From: CAIKMD01 sp036501365
GTDB taxonomy: Bacteria; Pseudomonadota; Alphaproteobacteria; ATCC43930; CGMCC-115725
Assembly (NCBI GenBank): GCA_036501365.1
Contig: DASYAL010000013.1
Span: 124,001-188,000 of the forward strand
Direction of reading: 5' to 3'
Length of the DNA stretch: 64,000 nucleotides
The notes beneath the pieces were generated by a model, which worked only from the letters and a program-made list of their open reading frames with translations, was not told where the DNA came from and ran no database searches. Positions 49,965-58,941 of this stretch are shown here, piece after piece. Every line of letters starts with the position of its first letter. Position 1 is the stretch's first letter. The translations under genes were made by a program, and so were the position numbers.

Positions 49965-51176
49965 TTACTCGCTGTCGGAGACCACCGTACCATAGAGCTC
50001 CCAGTTCGTGCCGTTGAACCTTTGGAACTGCATCTGGTGGATGACGCGGTAATCGGTCGGCGTCGTGGTGACGGAAATCCCCGGCAGCATCATCGGCGGA
50101 TGATAGGCTTTGAGATTGGCCGCGTGATGCATGATGTTGGCGCGGGTGAGATCGTCGCCGCATTCCTTGAGGATCGATGCCAGGGTATCGGCGCTGTCAT
50201 AGCCGGCGATGGCGAGCGCGGTATCGGTGACGCCGGTATCGTATTGCTTCATCCAGGCGAGGAAATCCTTGGTCGCCTGGTCGTCATTCGCCCAATGCGG
50301 ATCGTTCGCGTCTTTGATGAAGGTCGGCGTCATCACGCCGACCGACTTGTCGAGACCCGCCGGCGCCAGCGTGCCTTGGATTTGCGCGACGATCGACGGG
50401 ATGATGATCTTCGGCCTCCAGCCCGTATCGTAGGCGCGGCGGATCGCCTGCGACGTCGCTTTCGGTGTCGAGAGGGACACGAACACCGTCGCGCCCGAGC
50501 TTTGCAGCGTCGCGATCTGGGAATCGACCGTCGCGTCGCTGATCTCATAGGAGACGGCGGCGGCGATCGGTGCCTTGTCGCCGAGACCCTGCTTCACGCC
50601 GGCGAGATACTCTTTTCCGAGATCGTCGTTCTGATAAAGGATCGCGATCTTCGCGCCCGGCCAGTTCTGCGCGACATGCTTTCCGATCAGTGCGCCTTCG
50701 GTCATGGTCGTCACCGAATTGCCGATCGTCCAGGGATGATTCTTCGCGTCATAGAAGGCCGAATTGCCGGTGGCGATGAAGAGCTGCGGAATCTTCTTGT
50801 CGTTGAGATAGCCCTGGATCGCGAGCTGCGTCGGCGTGCCGATCGAGCCCGCCATCAGCAGCACGCCGTCCTGCTCGACGAGCTTGCGCGTGACCTCGAC
50901 CGCCTTGGCCGGGGAATAGGTGTCGTCCTCGGCGAGATAGGTCACCTTGCGGCCGTTGATGCCGCCCTTGGCATTGACCATGGCGAAATAGGCGCCGACC
51001 GATTTGACGAGCTGGCCGGCGACCGAGGCCGGGCCGCTGAACGGCCCCGAGCCGCCGACCTTGATCTCGGTGTCGCTGGCGCCGGTATCGTATTTCTTCT
51101 GCGCCAGCGCCGGCACCGCCGTCACGGCGAGCGCGGCCAGCGCCGCGACGCCGATCATCCATCCTTGCTTCTTCAT
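49965..51176 (-). CDS. Branched-chain amino acid-type ABC substrate-binding protein (LivK-like)
   Basis: 403 residues from ATG 51176 (AGGGGGAAGGGCG upstream) with a signal peptide (MKKQGWMIGVAALAALAVTAVPALA/QK). Peripla_BP_6 features ASDTEIKVGGSGPFSGPASV, GGINGRKVTYLAEDDTYSPAKAVEVTRKLVEQD, TPTQLAIQGYLNDKKIPQLFI. Homologous to the LivK-like protein at 17162-18370, including the C-terminal ANIM...HHAANLKAYHPPMMLPGI region. Receptor for LivHM at 52396-54340. No LivFG nearby. Confidence 0.9.
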   Translation of the reverse strand: MKKQGWMIGVAALAALAVTAVPALAQKKYDTGASDTEIKVGGSGPFSGPASVAGQLVKSVGAYFAMVNAKGGINGRKVTYLAEDDTYSPAKAVEVTRKLVEQDGVLLMAGSIGTPTQLAIQGYLNDKKIPQLFIATGNSAFYDAKNHPWTIGNSVTTMTEGALIGKHVAQNWPGAKIAILYQNDDLGKEYLAGVKQGLGDKAPIAAAVSYEISDATVDSQIATLQSSGATVFVSLSTPKATSQAIRRAYDTGWRPKIIIPSIVAQIQGTLAPAGLDKSVGVMTPTFIKDANDPHWANDDQATKDFLAWMKQYDTGVTDTALAIAGYDSADTLASILKECGDDLTRANIMHHAANLKAYHPPMMLPGISVTTTPTDYRVIHQMQFQRFNGTNWELYGTVVSDSE

Positions 51177-51202
51177 CGCCCTTCCCCCTGACGCGACGCG
51201 CG

Positions 51203-52366
51203 TCACTTGCCCCACAATTCCTTGCTGGCGAGCCGCGCGCCCTCGACCATCGCTTTGAACTTGCCCCAGCAGATCGAGGCATGGCCGACGCGCGAGCCGA
51301 CGCCGCAATCCGTGCCGGCCATGACATTCTCGCGGCCGACGATTTTCGCATAGCGCACCAGCCGCTCGGCGACCAGCGACGGATGCTCGATGAGATCGGT
51401 GCAATGGCCGATGACGCCCGGGATCAGCACGGCGTCTTGCGGCCATTTCACGTTCTCGAAGACGCGCCATTCGTGTTCATGCGCCGGATTCGAGGCCTCG
51501 ATCGAATAGGAGCTCGCTTTCACCGACAGGATGATGTCGAGGATGTCCTTCAGCGGAATGTCGTGCTTATGCGGTCCATGCGCGCTGCCCCAGCACACAT
51601 GCAGCCGGATCTTTTCGCGCGGTATGTCGCGCAGCGCGTGGTTCAGCGCCTCGACGCGCAGCGCGGCGTATTTGCGGTAATCCGCGACCGACATCTCGGG
51701 ATACATCTGCCAGCCATCAGGCAGATCGGGATTGTCGAGCTGCAACAGGAAGCCGGCATCGGTGATCGCCTTGTATTCGACATGGAGCGCGTCGGCGATC
51801 GCGAAAAGGAATTCCTCCTCGTTCTTGTAGTGATCGTTATGCAGCCAGTGCTCGATCGTGCCAGGCGTGATCGCCGGCAGATAGGCCTCGGGCACAGACA
51901 CGGCTTTGACCGCGGCGGCGAAGTTGTCGATATCGGCCTGCAGCGCCTTCTGCCCGCTATATTCAATCTTTCCCGTGCAGAAGATGCGGCGGTTGGGATT
52001 GCTGTCGGAGAAGCTGCCGAGGCCCGCGGCGAAATATTCGGGGAATTCGATCTCGTCGCGGCCGCTGATATTGAGGCGCGGCGGCGCCTTGCTCGGCGCG
52101 ACGTCGCGCGTCGCGATGCCGGAGAGGCGCTCGCGGATATAGAAGGTGAAATTCGCCTTGCTGATCTCGCCGTCGTTGATGCTGTCGATGCCGAGCTCCG
52201 CCTGCTGGCGGACGACATCGGCAACGACGCCTTTCACCTTGCCGCCGAGCATGCCGGGATCGACCGGCGCGCCCGCTGCGCGCGCATAGAGCAGCTTGGT
52301 GACGTCGTCCGGCCGCGGCAGCGTGCCGGCATGCGTCACCATGATGCGCTTTTCACTCTTGATCAT
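51203..52366 (-). CDS. MetE C-terminal-like (UROD/MetE superfamily) methyltransferase-type protein
   Basis: 387 residues; start at 52366 with GGGGAGGATCGGA. Single barrel homologous to the catalytic half of cobalamin-independent methionine synthase, beginning ITHAGTLPRPDD-style (VTHAGTLPRPDD). The zinc site appears intact: H256 and C258 (LHVCWGS), E290, C354 (GTDCG). The folate-side N-terminal domain of MetE is absent, as in coenzyme-M or thiol-dependent relatives. A thiol-dependent methyl or alkyl transfer is likely. Lies between LivM and LivK in a Rieske oxygenase operon, so it may handle methyl groups or epoxide-like adducts. Confidence 0.82.
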   Translation of the reverse strand: MIKSEKRIMVTHAGTLPRPDDVTKLLYARAAGAPVDPGMLGGKVKGVVADVVRQQAELGIDSINDGEISKANFTFYIRERLSGIATRDVAPSKAPPRLNISGRDEIEFPEYFAAGLGSFSDSNPNRRIFCTGKIEYSGQKALQADIDNFAAAVKAVSVPEAYLPAITPGTIEHWLHNDHYKNEEEFLFAIADALHVEYKAITDAGFLLQLDNPDLPDGWQMYPEMSVADYRKYAALRVEALNHALRDIPREKIRLHVCWGSAHGPHKHDIPLKDILDIILSVKASSYSIEASNPAHEHEWRVFENVKWPQDAVLIPGVIGHCTDLIEHPSLVAERLVRYAKIVGRENVMAGTDCGVGSRVGHASICWGKFKAMVEGARLASKELWGK

Positions 52367-52395
52367 TCCGATCCTCCCCAACCCTTGCTCGTTCC

Positions 52396-53346
52396 TCACG
52401 CTGCACGGCGCGACGGCATCCATTTCGCCGCGAGCCGCGAGACGACGCCGTGAATTCCGTCCGGCATCAGAAACACGCAAGCGATGAGACAGCAACCGTA
52501 AAGCGCCCAAGGCACCGCCTTGGAAATCTCGCTCGCGTAATCGGGCACCAGCCCGATGAAGATCGCGCCGTAGATCGCGCCGGTCACCGTTCCCGCTCCG
52601 CCGATCACGATGCCGACCATGAAGCTGATCGACAGCATGAAGGTGAAGCTGTCCGGCGCGACATATTGCGCCGCGATCGCGCCAAGCGCGCCCGCAACCC
52701 CTGTATACATCGCGCTGACGCCGAATGTCTTGGTCTTCAACAATGAGTTGTCGATACCCATCGCGGCGGCGGCGATCGGCTGGTCGCGCACCGCCATCAT
52801 CGCATCGCCCACCTTGCCCATGACGAGATTGCGGCCGATCACGAACATGCCCACGGCGATCAGCAGGCACAAGTAGTAAAGGAACTGGTCCTGATCGATG
52901 GGCAGGCCGAAGGGAACTTCGGGTTTCTGCACCGACATGCCGAGCGTGCCGCCGGTCCAGCCTTCGATCAGCTTGTATTTGAGGAGTTGCGGCGTTGCGA
53001 CCGCGAGCGCGAAGGTCGCGAGCGCGAGATAGGCACCGCCTAGGCGCAGCGCCGGCAGGCCAAAGAGAAACCCGGCGGCGAAGCTGGTCAACGCCGCGCT
53101 CGGGATCGCGATCCAAAACGGCAGGCCGAAATGCACCGTCATGATCGCGACCGTATAGGCGCCGACGGCGTAGAACGCGCTGTGACCGATCGAGATCTGG
53201 CCGTTATAGCCGGTCAACATGTTAAGGCCGAGCAGTGCGATCGCATCGGTGATCATGGTGGTGATCTGGAAGATGCGATAGCCGCCGACCAGCGCCGGCG
53301 CGGCCAGCGCGGCGATCAGCAGCGCCGCGAGCGCGAGGCGAGCCAT
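52396..53346 (-). CDS. Branched-chain amino acid-type ABC transporter permease (LivM-like)
   Basis: 316 residues from ATG 53346 (MARLALAALLIAALAAPALVG). A longer frame to 53463 only translates repeat B. LivM hallmarks: LGLNMLTGYNGQISIGHSAFYAVGAYT, RDQPIAAAAMGIDNSLLKTKTFGVSAMYTGVAGALGA. No good ribosome site precedes the ATG, perhaps because repeat B was inserted just upstream. Partner of the LivH-like protein at 53468. Confidence 0.9.
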   Translation of the reverse strand: MARLALAALLIAALAAPALVGGYRIFQITTMITDAIALLGLNMLTGYNGQISIGHSAFYAVGAYTVAIMTVHFGLPFWIAIPSAALTSFAAGFLFGLPALRLGGAYLALATFALAVATPQLLKYKLIEGWTGGTLGMSVQKPEVPFGLPIDQDQFLYYLCLLIAVGMFVIGRNLVMGKVGDAMMAVRDQPIAAAAMGIDNSLLKTKTFGVSAMYTGVAGALGAIAAQYVAPDSFTFMLSISFMVGIVIGGAGTVTGAIYGAIFIGLVPDYASEISKAVPWALYGCCLIACVFLMPDGIHGVVSRLAAKWMPSRRAA

Positions 53347-53368
53347 GGAACGGCGGCGGGAATCACCA

Positions 53369-53454
53369 CCCCCACCCCAACCCTTCCCCTTCGAGGGCGA
53401 GGGGGTTTCTTTTGGATCCCCTCGCCCCTTGACGGGGAGGGCTGGGGAGGGAGG
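53369..53454. repeat. GC-rich inverted repeat B between livH-like and livM-like genes
   Basis: Left arm CCCCAACCCTTCCCCTTCGAG then GGCGAGGGGG, central TTTCTTTTGGAT, right arm CCCCTCGCCCCTTGACGGGG then AGGGCTGGGG. The two halves are imperfect reverse complements and would form a long hairpin in the operon mRNA. Sequence is unlike repeat A. This type of C/G-rich element is dispersed in many alphaproteobacterial genomes. Confidence 0.8.
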
Positions 53455-53467
53455 ATGATTCACGACG

Positions 53468-54340
53468 TTACACGCGCGCGAATTTGCGCTGGCCGAAGAG
53501 GCCTTCGGGCTTCACCACCAGCGTGCCGACGATCAGCACCAGCGCGACGCTCATGCGCATCTCGGTGCCGATAACATAGACGCCGAGCAGATTTTCGAGG
53601 ATCGCGACGAGATAGCCGCCGGCGACCGCGCCCCACGGATTGTCGATGCCGCCCAAGAGCGCGCCGGCAAAGCCGTAAACCAGCACGCTCGCCATCATGT
53701 TCGGCTCGAGAAAGACGGTCGGCGCGACCATCATCCCGGCGATCGCGCCGATGGCCGCGGCCATGCCCCAACCAAGCGCCGACATGCGGTCGACGCTGAC
53801 GCCAACCAGCCGGCTCGAGACTGGGTTCTCGGTGCTGCCGCGCATCGCGAGGCCGGCGCGGGTGAGTTGGAAGAAGCCGAACAGCGCCGCCATCACCAGC
53901 AACGTCACCAGCATCGCGCCGAGATCGTGCGGCGTCTCGTAGGGATTGCGCAGGAAGGTCAGGCTTTCGAAGGGCGACGCGAAAGGCCGCGTGTCGTAGC
54001 CCCAGATCCAACCGGCGAGGCTGTTGCAGATCATGAACAGGCCAAGGAACACGGTCACCAGCAGCATCTCGCGCCGGCCGGCGAGCGGCCGGATGAGGAC
54101 GCGCTCGACCGCGACGCCGCCGAGGAACGAAACGGCCAGCGTAATCACGAACGCCGCCCAATAGGGCACGCCGCGATCGAGCAGCGACCAGGCGAAGAAG
54201 GTCGAGAACATCGCCATCTCGCCCTGGGCGAAGTTCACATGCCCGGTCGAGCGATAGATCATCACCAGCGCGAGGGCGAGGCTGGCATAGATGCCGCCGG
54301 TGGAAATGCCGGTGGCGAGCTGATGTGTTAATTCCTGCAT
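53468..54340 (-). CDS. Branched-chain amino acid-type ABC transporter permease (LivH-like)
   Basis: 290 residues, same length as the LivH-like protein at 16169 and homologous to it: QLATGISTGGIYASLALALVM, HVNFAQGEMAMFSTFF, RGSTENPVSSRLVGVSVDRMSALGW (coupling loop). First gene of the minus-strand operon ending with the CoA transferase at 46613. The ribosome site is weak. The divergence between the two LivH proteins suggests different cargoes. Confidence 0.9.
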   Translation of the reverse strand: MQELTHQLATGISTGGIYASLALALVMIYRSTGHVNFAQGEMAMFSTFFAWSLLDRGVPYWAAFVITLAVSFLGGVAVERVLIRPLAGRREMLLVTVFLGLFMICNSLAGWIWGYDTRPFASPFESLTFLRNPYETPHDLGAMLVTLLVMAALFGFFQLTRAGLAMRGSTENPVSSRLVGVSVDRMSALGWGMAAAIGAIAGMMVAPTVFLEPNMMASVLVYGFAGALLGGIDNPWGAVAGGYLVAILENLLGVYVIGTEMRMSVALVLIVGTLVVKPEGLFGQRKFARV

Positions 54341-54394
54341 GATCGGGCGCGAAGATAGCGACGCGTGCGCCGGCTCGGCAATCGCGAAAGCGCG

Positions 54395-55321
54395 TTAGCC
54401 GCGCCGCTGCAACGCCTCGATGCGCGCGAGAAATGTCATGGGCAACAGTCCGGCCATTGCGGCGGCATGCGCTGCCTCGATCTGCGCGCTATCGGAAAAT
54501 CCCACCAGAGCGGTCGCGATCTGCTCATTCGACAACGCATAGCGCAGCGCCAGCGCCGGCAGGGATTGCCCGCTTTCCGCCGCCAGCGCGGCGAGCGCCG
54601 GCGCCCGCTCTGCACCGAGCAGCGCGCCGCCATCGAGCACGCGCAGCGCGATCGCGCCCATGCCGGCCGCCACGGCGCGCGCGCCGATGCCACCGTAGTC
54701 GCGCGGCACTGGCATCGGCGACCAGGCGCTCGGGTTGAGTAGGCTGTAATGGACGAGAATCGTCGCGAAGGCGCCGCTATCGATCAGCTGCGCGATCGCC
54801 GTCGCCTCGCCGCCATAGGCGCAACAGCCCAAATGCTGAACGAGGCCGCGCGCCCGCAAGCGCTCGAGCGCCGGCACGACGCCGTGTGGCCCGAGAACGT
54901 CATCGACCGTCAGCAACGCGCCGGTGCCGATATCGGCCTTGACCGCGCGCTGCGCGCCGACGCGGTTGTGCAGCTGGACCAGCGCCAGCGGCCGGAGGCC
55001 AAGCCGCTCGACACTCGCCTCGACCGAGCGCGTCACTGCACCGGCGATGTCGCCGAGATCGCCGAGCTCGAGCGCGATCTTGGTCGCGACGAACGGTTTT
55101 GCATCGAGCGCGCGCAGCGCTTCGCCGAGATGGCGCTCCGACAGCGTGTCGCCATAGACCGGCGCGGTGTCGAAATAGTCGATACCGAGGTCCAGCGCAC
55201 GGGCGACGGCGTCGCGGCGCAGCCTCGCATCACCCTTGACCATCAGCCCGGCGGTCGGGCCGCAGCCGAAGCCGATCTCGGAAACGCTGAGACCCGTGTT
55301 GCCGAGCGATCGCCGCCTCAT
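54395..55321 (-). CDS. Aldo/keto reductase
   Basis: 308 residues from ATG 55321, overlapping the MFS stop (ATGA). AKR barrel with the strand-1 GNTGLSVSEIGFGCGPTAG, catalytic D in GIDYFDTAPVYG (Asp-Tyr pair), K in VATKIALE, and His-type segment VQLHNRVG, so the catalytic tetrad is present. NADP-binding ends include GFSDSAQIEAA. Often an L-fucose or D-threo-aldose dehydrogenase-like enzyme when next to a FucP-type carrier; a sugar oxidation role is favoured. Confidence 0.87.
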   Translation of the reverse strand: MRRRSLGNTGLSVSEIGFGCGPTAGLMVKGDARLRRDAVARALDLGIDYFDTAPVYGDTLSERHLGEALRALDAKPFVATKIALELGDLGDIAGAVTRSVEASVERLGLRPLALVQLHNRVGAQRAVKADIGTGALLTVDDVLGPHGVVPALERLRARGLVQHLGCCAYGGEATAIAQLIDSGAFATILVHYSLLNPSAWSPMPVPRDYGGIGARAVAAGMGAIALRVLDGGALLGAERAPALAALAAESGQSLPALALRYALSNEQIATALVGFSDSAQIEAAHAAAMAGLLPMTFLARIEALQRRG

Positions 55322-56595
55322 GCGGCTTCGGCCGCGGCATTGCGGTCGAGGGCGCCGGAGCGCGCCAGCGTGCCGTAGGCCGCGATCCAGAGATAGCAGG
55401 CCGCGGGCACGAAGAGCGACGTGGCGAGACCAAAGGAATCCGCGGCAAAGCCGGTGATCACCGGCATGACGGCGCCGCCGACGATGGCAAGGCAGAGAAT
55501 GCCCGAGCCTTGCGGCGTCTCGTCGCCGAGATTCTCGATCGCGAGCGCGAAGATGGTCGGGAACATGATCGAATTGCAGAGCCCGACCGCAAGCACCGCG
55601 CCGGCGGCAACGAGGCCGATAGTAATCGCGGAAAGTACCGCGAGCGCCGCGGCGCCGAGCGCGCAAGCGGCAAGGGCGTTACCCGCGGGAACGCGCCGCA
55701 ATACGGCCGAGCCGAAGAAACGTCCGACCATCGCGCCGCCCCAATAAAGGCTGATGAGCCGCCCTCCGGTCGCGGCATCGACGCCGAGCAAGCTCGTCTG
55801 CATGAGGTAATTGATGAGGAGGCTGCCGATCGAGACCTCGGCGCCGACATAGAGAAAGATCGATAGCGCGCCCAGAGCGAGCCGCGGCTTCCGGAGCGGC
55901 GCCAGGGTCGCGCGCAGCCGTTCGGGCTTGTCCGGGAAAGACGATGCGGCGCGGCGCGAGAGCCAGAAGCTCGCCGCCAGCACGATCAGCACGCAAGCGA
56001 TGCCGAGGAACGGCGTCTGCACCGCCCGGGCCTCGGCATGGCGGTAGCCTTCGATCAGCGCCGGCGCGGCATCGGCGGCCGGCGGCGTGTTGCTGGCGAG
56101 GATAAAGGCGGCGCCGACCCACGGCCCGATCGTTGTGCCGAGCGAGTTGAAGGCTTGCGCCAGGGTCAGGCGGCTAGGCGAGGTCTCGCGCGTGCCGAGG
56201 ATCGCGATCAGCGGATTGGCCGAGACTTGCAGGATGGTGATGCCGCCCGCCATCACGAAGAGAGCGAGCAGGAATCCCGGGAAGATGCCGAGCGCAGCGG
56301 CGGGCGCGAACAGCACGCAGCCGACAGCCATCAGCGCCAGGCCGACGATGATGCCGTGGATGTAGCCGATCCGCGCAATCAGCACGCCAGCCGGCAGCGA
56401 GACGACGAGATAGGCGAGGAAGAACGCGAACTGGGTCAGCATCACCTCGGCATAGGAAAGGGCGAAGCTCGCTTTGAGCTTGGGCACCAGGGTATCGACC
56501 AGCACGGTGGCAAAGCCCCAGACGAAGAACAGCGTCACCACCAGGGCGACCAGCGCCCGGTGCGGCGCCACTGCCGATGATGCTTTGGTTTGCAT
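55318..56595 (-). CDS. MFS sugar transporter, FucP/GluP-like
   Basis: 425 residues, 12 membrane segments. Family markers: LVVTLFFVWGFATVLVDTLVP, AFFLAYLVVSLPAGVLIARIGY, ITILQVSANPLIAILGTRE, LAQAFNSLGTTIGPWVGAAF, all typical of the L-fucose/glucose/galactose proton symporters. Divergent from the GH3 beta-glucosidase over a 141-base spacer and coupled to an aldo/keto reductase, so the three likely act on a plant-derived sugar or glycoside. Confidence 0.9.
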   Translation of the reverse strand: MQTKASSAVAPHRALVALVVTLFFVWGFATVLVDTLVPKLKASFALSYAEVMLTQFAFFLAYLVVSLPAGVLIARIGYIHGIIVGLALMAVGCVLFAPAAALGIFPGFLLALFVMAGGITILQVSANPLIAILGTRETSPSRLTLAQAFNSLGTTIGPWVGAAFILASNTPPAADAAPALIEGYRHAEARAVQTPFLGIACVLIVLAASFWLSRRAASSFPDKPERLRATLAPLRKPRLALGALSIFLYVGAEVSIGSLLINYLMQTSLLGVDAATGGRLISLYWGGAMVGRFFGSAVLRRVPAGNALAACALGAAALAVLSAITIGLVAAGAVLAVGLCNSIMFPTIFALAIENLGDETPQGSGILCLAIVGGAVMPVITGFAADSFGLATSLFVPAACYLWIAAYGTLARSGALDRNAAAEAA

Positions 56596-56736
56596 GACCC
56601 GGTTCCTTCGCCCCGACCGTCGCCATAAGGCTGAAGGGCGGCTGCGGTTTCAAGCGGATTCTGCGCCCGATTAATTTTGCGCCAGCGGCGAAATCCGATT
56701 CACACGGCCTATCGGCGCGGCTAAGAATTCGCGCTG

Positions 56737-58932
56737 ATGATGCCAAAGCCGATCCTTATCATTGCGACCGCACTGGCGCTGGCCGCCGCCAGCGGCGCGA
56801 CATCCGCGCAAACCGCGAAGCCCTGGATGAATCGGGCACTGACGCCCGATGCCCGCGCCGATCTGGCGCTGGCGCAGATGACGACCGAGGAGAAGCTTGG
56901 CCTCGTCGTCGGCACCAGCCATCGCCCCGAAGGCGATGCGATCGGCGTCGCCGGCTACGTGCCGGGGGTGCCGCGGCTCGGCATTCCGGCGCTGCGCGAG
57001 ACCAATGCCGAGCTCGGCGTCGCGATTCCCCTTCAGCACGAAGCGATCCGGCCGGCGGATGAAGCGACGCCCCTGCCCTCCGGCCTTGCCACCGCCGCAA
57101 GCTGGGATCCGGCGCTCGCTTATGCCAACGGTGCGATGATCGCCGAAGAAGCGCGGCGCAAGGGGTTCAACCTCCTGCTTGCCGGCGCGGTCAATCTCGC
57201 GCGCGATCCGCGCGCCGGCCGCAATTTCGAATATGCCGGGGAAGATCCGCTGCTCGCCGGCACGATCGTCGGCGCGGCTATTCGCGGCATCGAAGATCAC
57301 CATGTGATCTCGACCGTGAAGCATTTCGCCCTCAACGATCAGGAGACCAATCGCACGCTGCTCGATGCGCGCATCGATGCCGCGGCCTTGCGCGAATCCG
57401 ATCTTCTCGCCTTCGAAATCGCCATCGAGCGCGGCCGACCGGGCGCGGTGATGTGCGCTTACAACCTGCTAGGCGGCATCCACGCTTGCGAGAACTCGAC
57501 GCTGCTCGACCGCGTCTTGCGCCAGCAATGGCACTTTCCCGGCTGGGTGATGTCGGATTGGGGTGCCGTTCATTCGACCATCGACGCCGCGCGCGCCGGG
57601 CTCGACCAGGAATCCGGCGCCGATTGGGATGCGCAGGTCTATTTCGGCGAGCCGCTGGCGGTCGCCGTGGCGGAAGGCGCGGTGCCGGTCGCGCGACTCG
57701 ATCAGATGGTGCGCCGCATCCTGCGCAGCCTATTCGCGAGCGGCGTGATCGACGATCCGCCGGCAGCAGTGCCGCTCGATATCGCCGCCGATGCCCAGGT
57801 CGCGCAGCACGCAGCGGAGGAAGGCATCGTGCTGCTGCGCAACCAGCACGATCTTCTGCCTTTGTCCACGCGCGTCCGCAGCATCGCCGTCATCGGCGGC
57901 CATAGCGATGTCGGCGTGCTTTCCGGCGGCGGCTCGTCGCAAGTCATTCCCATCGGCGGACCAGCGCTGCGCATTACCTTCGCCGATCAATCGACGACGA
58001 TCCCTTATGCGATGATCTTCGATCCGTCCTCGCCGTTGCGCGCGATCGCCGCCAAAGCGCCGGCCGCGACGCTGCGCTCCGCCGACGGCCGCGATCCCGA
58101 TGCCGCCGCGGCCCTCGCCCGCAACGTCGATGTCGCCGTCGTCTTCGCGACGCAATGGGAGATGGAAGGTCACGATTCGGACACGCTGTCACTGCCCGAC
58201 GATCAGGATCGGCTGATCGCCGCTGTCGCCGCCGCCAATCCGCGTACCATCGTTGTCCTCGAGACCGGCAATCCGGTAACGATGCCGTGGCATGACCAGG
58301 TCGGCGCCATCATCGAGGCCTGGTATCCCGGGGCCCGCGGCGGCGAGGCTATCGCCAACGTGCTGTTCGGCACAGTCGATCCGTCGGGGCGGTTGCCGCT
58401 GACCTTCCCGCAGAGTACCGATCAGTTGCCGCGCGCGGACGTCTCCGGGCGCGACAATCCAGGAAATATGCTATTCACGGTCGACTACAGCGAAGGCGCC
58501 GCCATCGGCTACAAATGGTTCGAGGCACGGCGCCTGACACCGCTCTATCCCTTCGGCTTCGGCCTCTCCTATACCCGGTTTCGTTACAGCGATCTGCGCG
58601 TCGCCGGCGGCAAGACCGTGACCGCAAGCTTTACCGTGACCAATACCGGCAACCGCGCCGGCGCCGATGTCCCGCAGCTCTACGCGGCGCCACCCGGCAT
58701 CGGCGGCAACACCGGGTGGCGGCTTGTCGGCTGGCATAAAATTTCCCTGCGCCCGGGTGAAAGCCGCCGCATTCGCATCGCCGTCGATCCGCGCTTGCTC
58801 GCGAATTTCGACCCCTCGCATGAAAGCTGGCAGATCGCTCCGGGCATCTATCGCGTCGCGATAGGCGCGTCGTCGCGCGCTCGGTGCTTGAGCGCGACGA
58901 CCCGCCTTGCTGGCGGAATTTCGCGGCCTTAG
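56737..58932 (+). CDS. Glycoside hydrolase family 3 beta-glucosidase-type enzyme, secreted
   Basis: 731 residues with signal peptide (MMPKPILIIATALALAAASGATSAQ/TA). GH3 N-domain (LALAQMTTEEKLGLVVG..., FNLLLAGAVNLARDPRAGRNFEYAGEDP, TVKHFALNDQETNR) with the catalytic nucleophile Asp near residue 273 in GWVMSDWGAVHS; the C-domain supplies the distal acid, and a fibronectin III-like domain (VTASFTVTNTGNRAGADVPQLY) ends the chain. The ATG at 56737 is preceded by no strong ribosome site. Probably a periplasmic enzyme releasing glucose or related sugar for the FucP-like carrier. Confidence 0.92.
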   Translation: MMPKPILIIATALALAAASGATSAQTAKPWMNRALTPDARADLALAQMTTEEKLGLVVGTSHRPEGDAIGVAGYVPGVPRLGIPALRETNAELGVAIPLQHEAIRPADEATPLPSGLATAASWDPALAYANGAMIAEEARRKGFNLLLAGAVNLARDPRAGRNFEYAGEDPLLAGTIVGAAIRGIEDHHVISTVKHFALNDQETNRTLLDARIDAAALRESDLLAFEIAIERGRPGAVMCAYNLLGGIHACENSTLLDRVLRQQWHFPGWVMSDWGAVHSTIDAARAGLDQESGADWDAQVYFGEPLAVAVAEGAVPVARLDQMVRRILRSLFASGVIDDPPAAVPLDIAADAQVAQHAAEEGIVLLRNQHDLLPLSTRVRSIAVIGGHSDVGVLSGGGSSQVIPIGGPALRITFADQSTTIPYAMIFDPSSPLRAIAAKAPAATLRSADGRDPDAAAALARNVDVAVVFATQWEMEGHDSDTLSLPDDQDRLIAAVAAANPRTIVVLETGNPVTMPWHDQVGAIIEAWYPGARGGEAIANVLFGTVDPSGRLPLTFPQSTDQLPRADVSGRDNPGNMLFTVDYSEGAAIGYKWFEARRLTPLYPFGFGLSYTRFRYSDLRVAGGKTVTASFTVTNTGNRAGADVPQLYAAPPGIGGNTGWRLVGWHKISLRPGESRRIRIAVDPRLLANFDPSHESWQIAPGIYRVAIGASSRARCLSATTRLAGGISRP

Positions 58933-58941
58933 ACGCGAAGC

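Noticed and set aside
51203..53116. Apparent 637-codon fusion of permease-like text with the MetE-like protein
   Set aside because: The N-terminal half is a frame-shifted reading of LivM; a strong ribosome site and the family N-terminus set the start at 52366.
53347..53463. Pro/Lys/Gly-rich N-terminal extension on LivM
   Set aside because: It is translated repeat B; no ribosome site and unlike any LivM N-terminus.
58861..58932. Frameshift at the end of the GH3 gene
   Set aside because: The last 20 residues look unusual but still follow the expected final strand, and the stop lies 9 bases before the convergent receiver gene, so no frameshift is needed.
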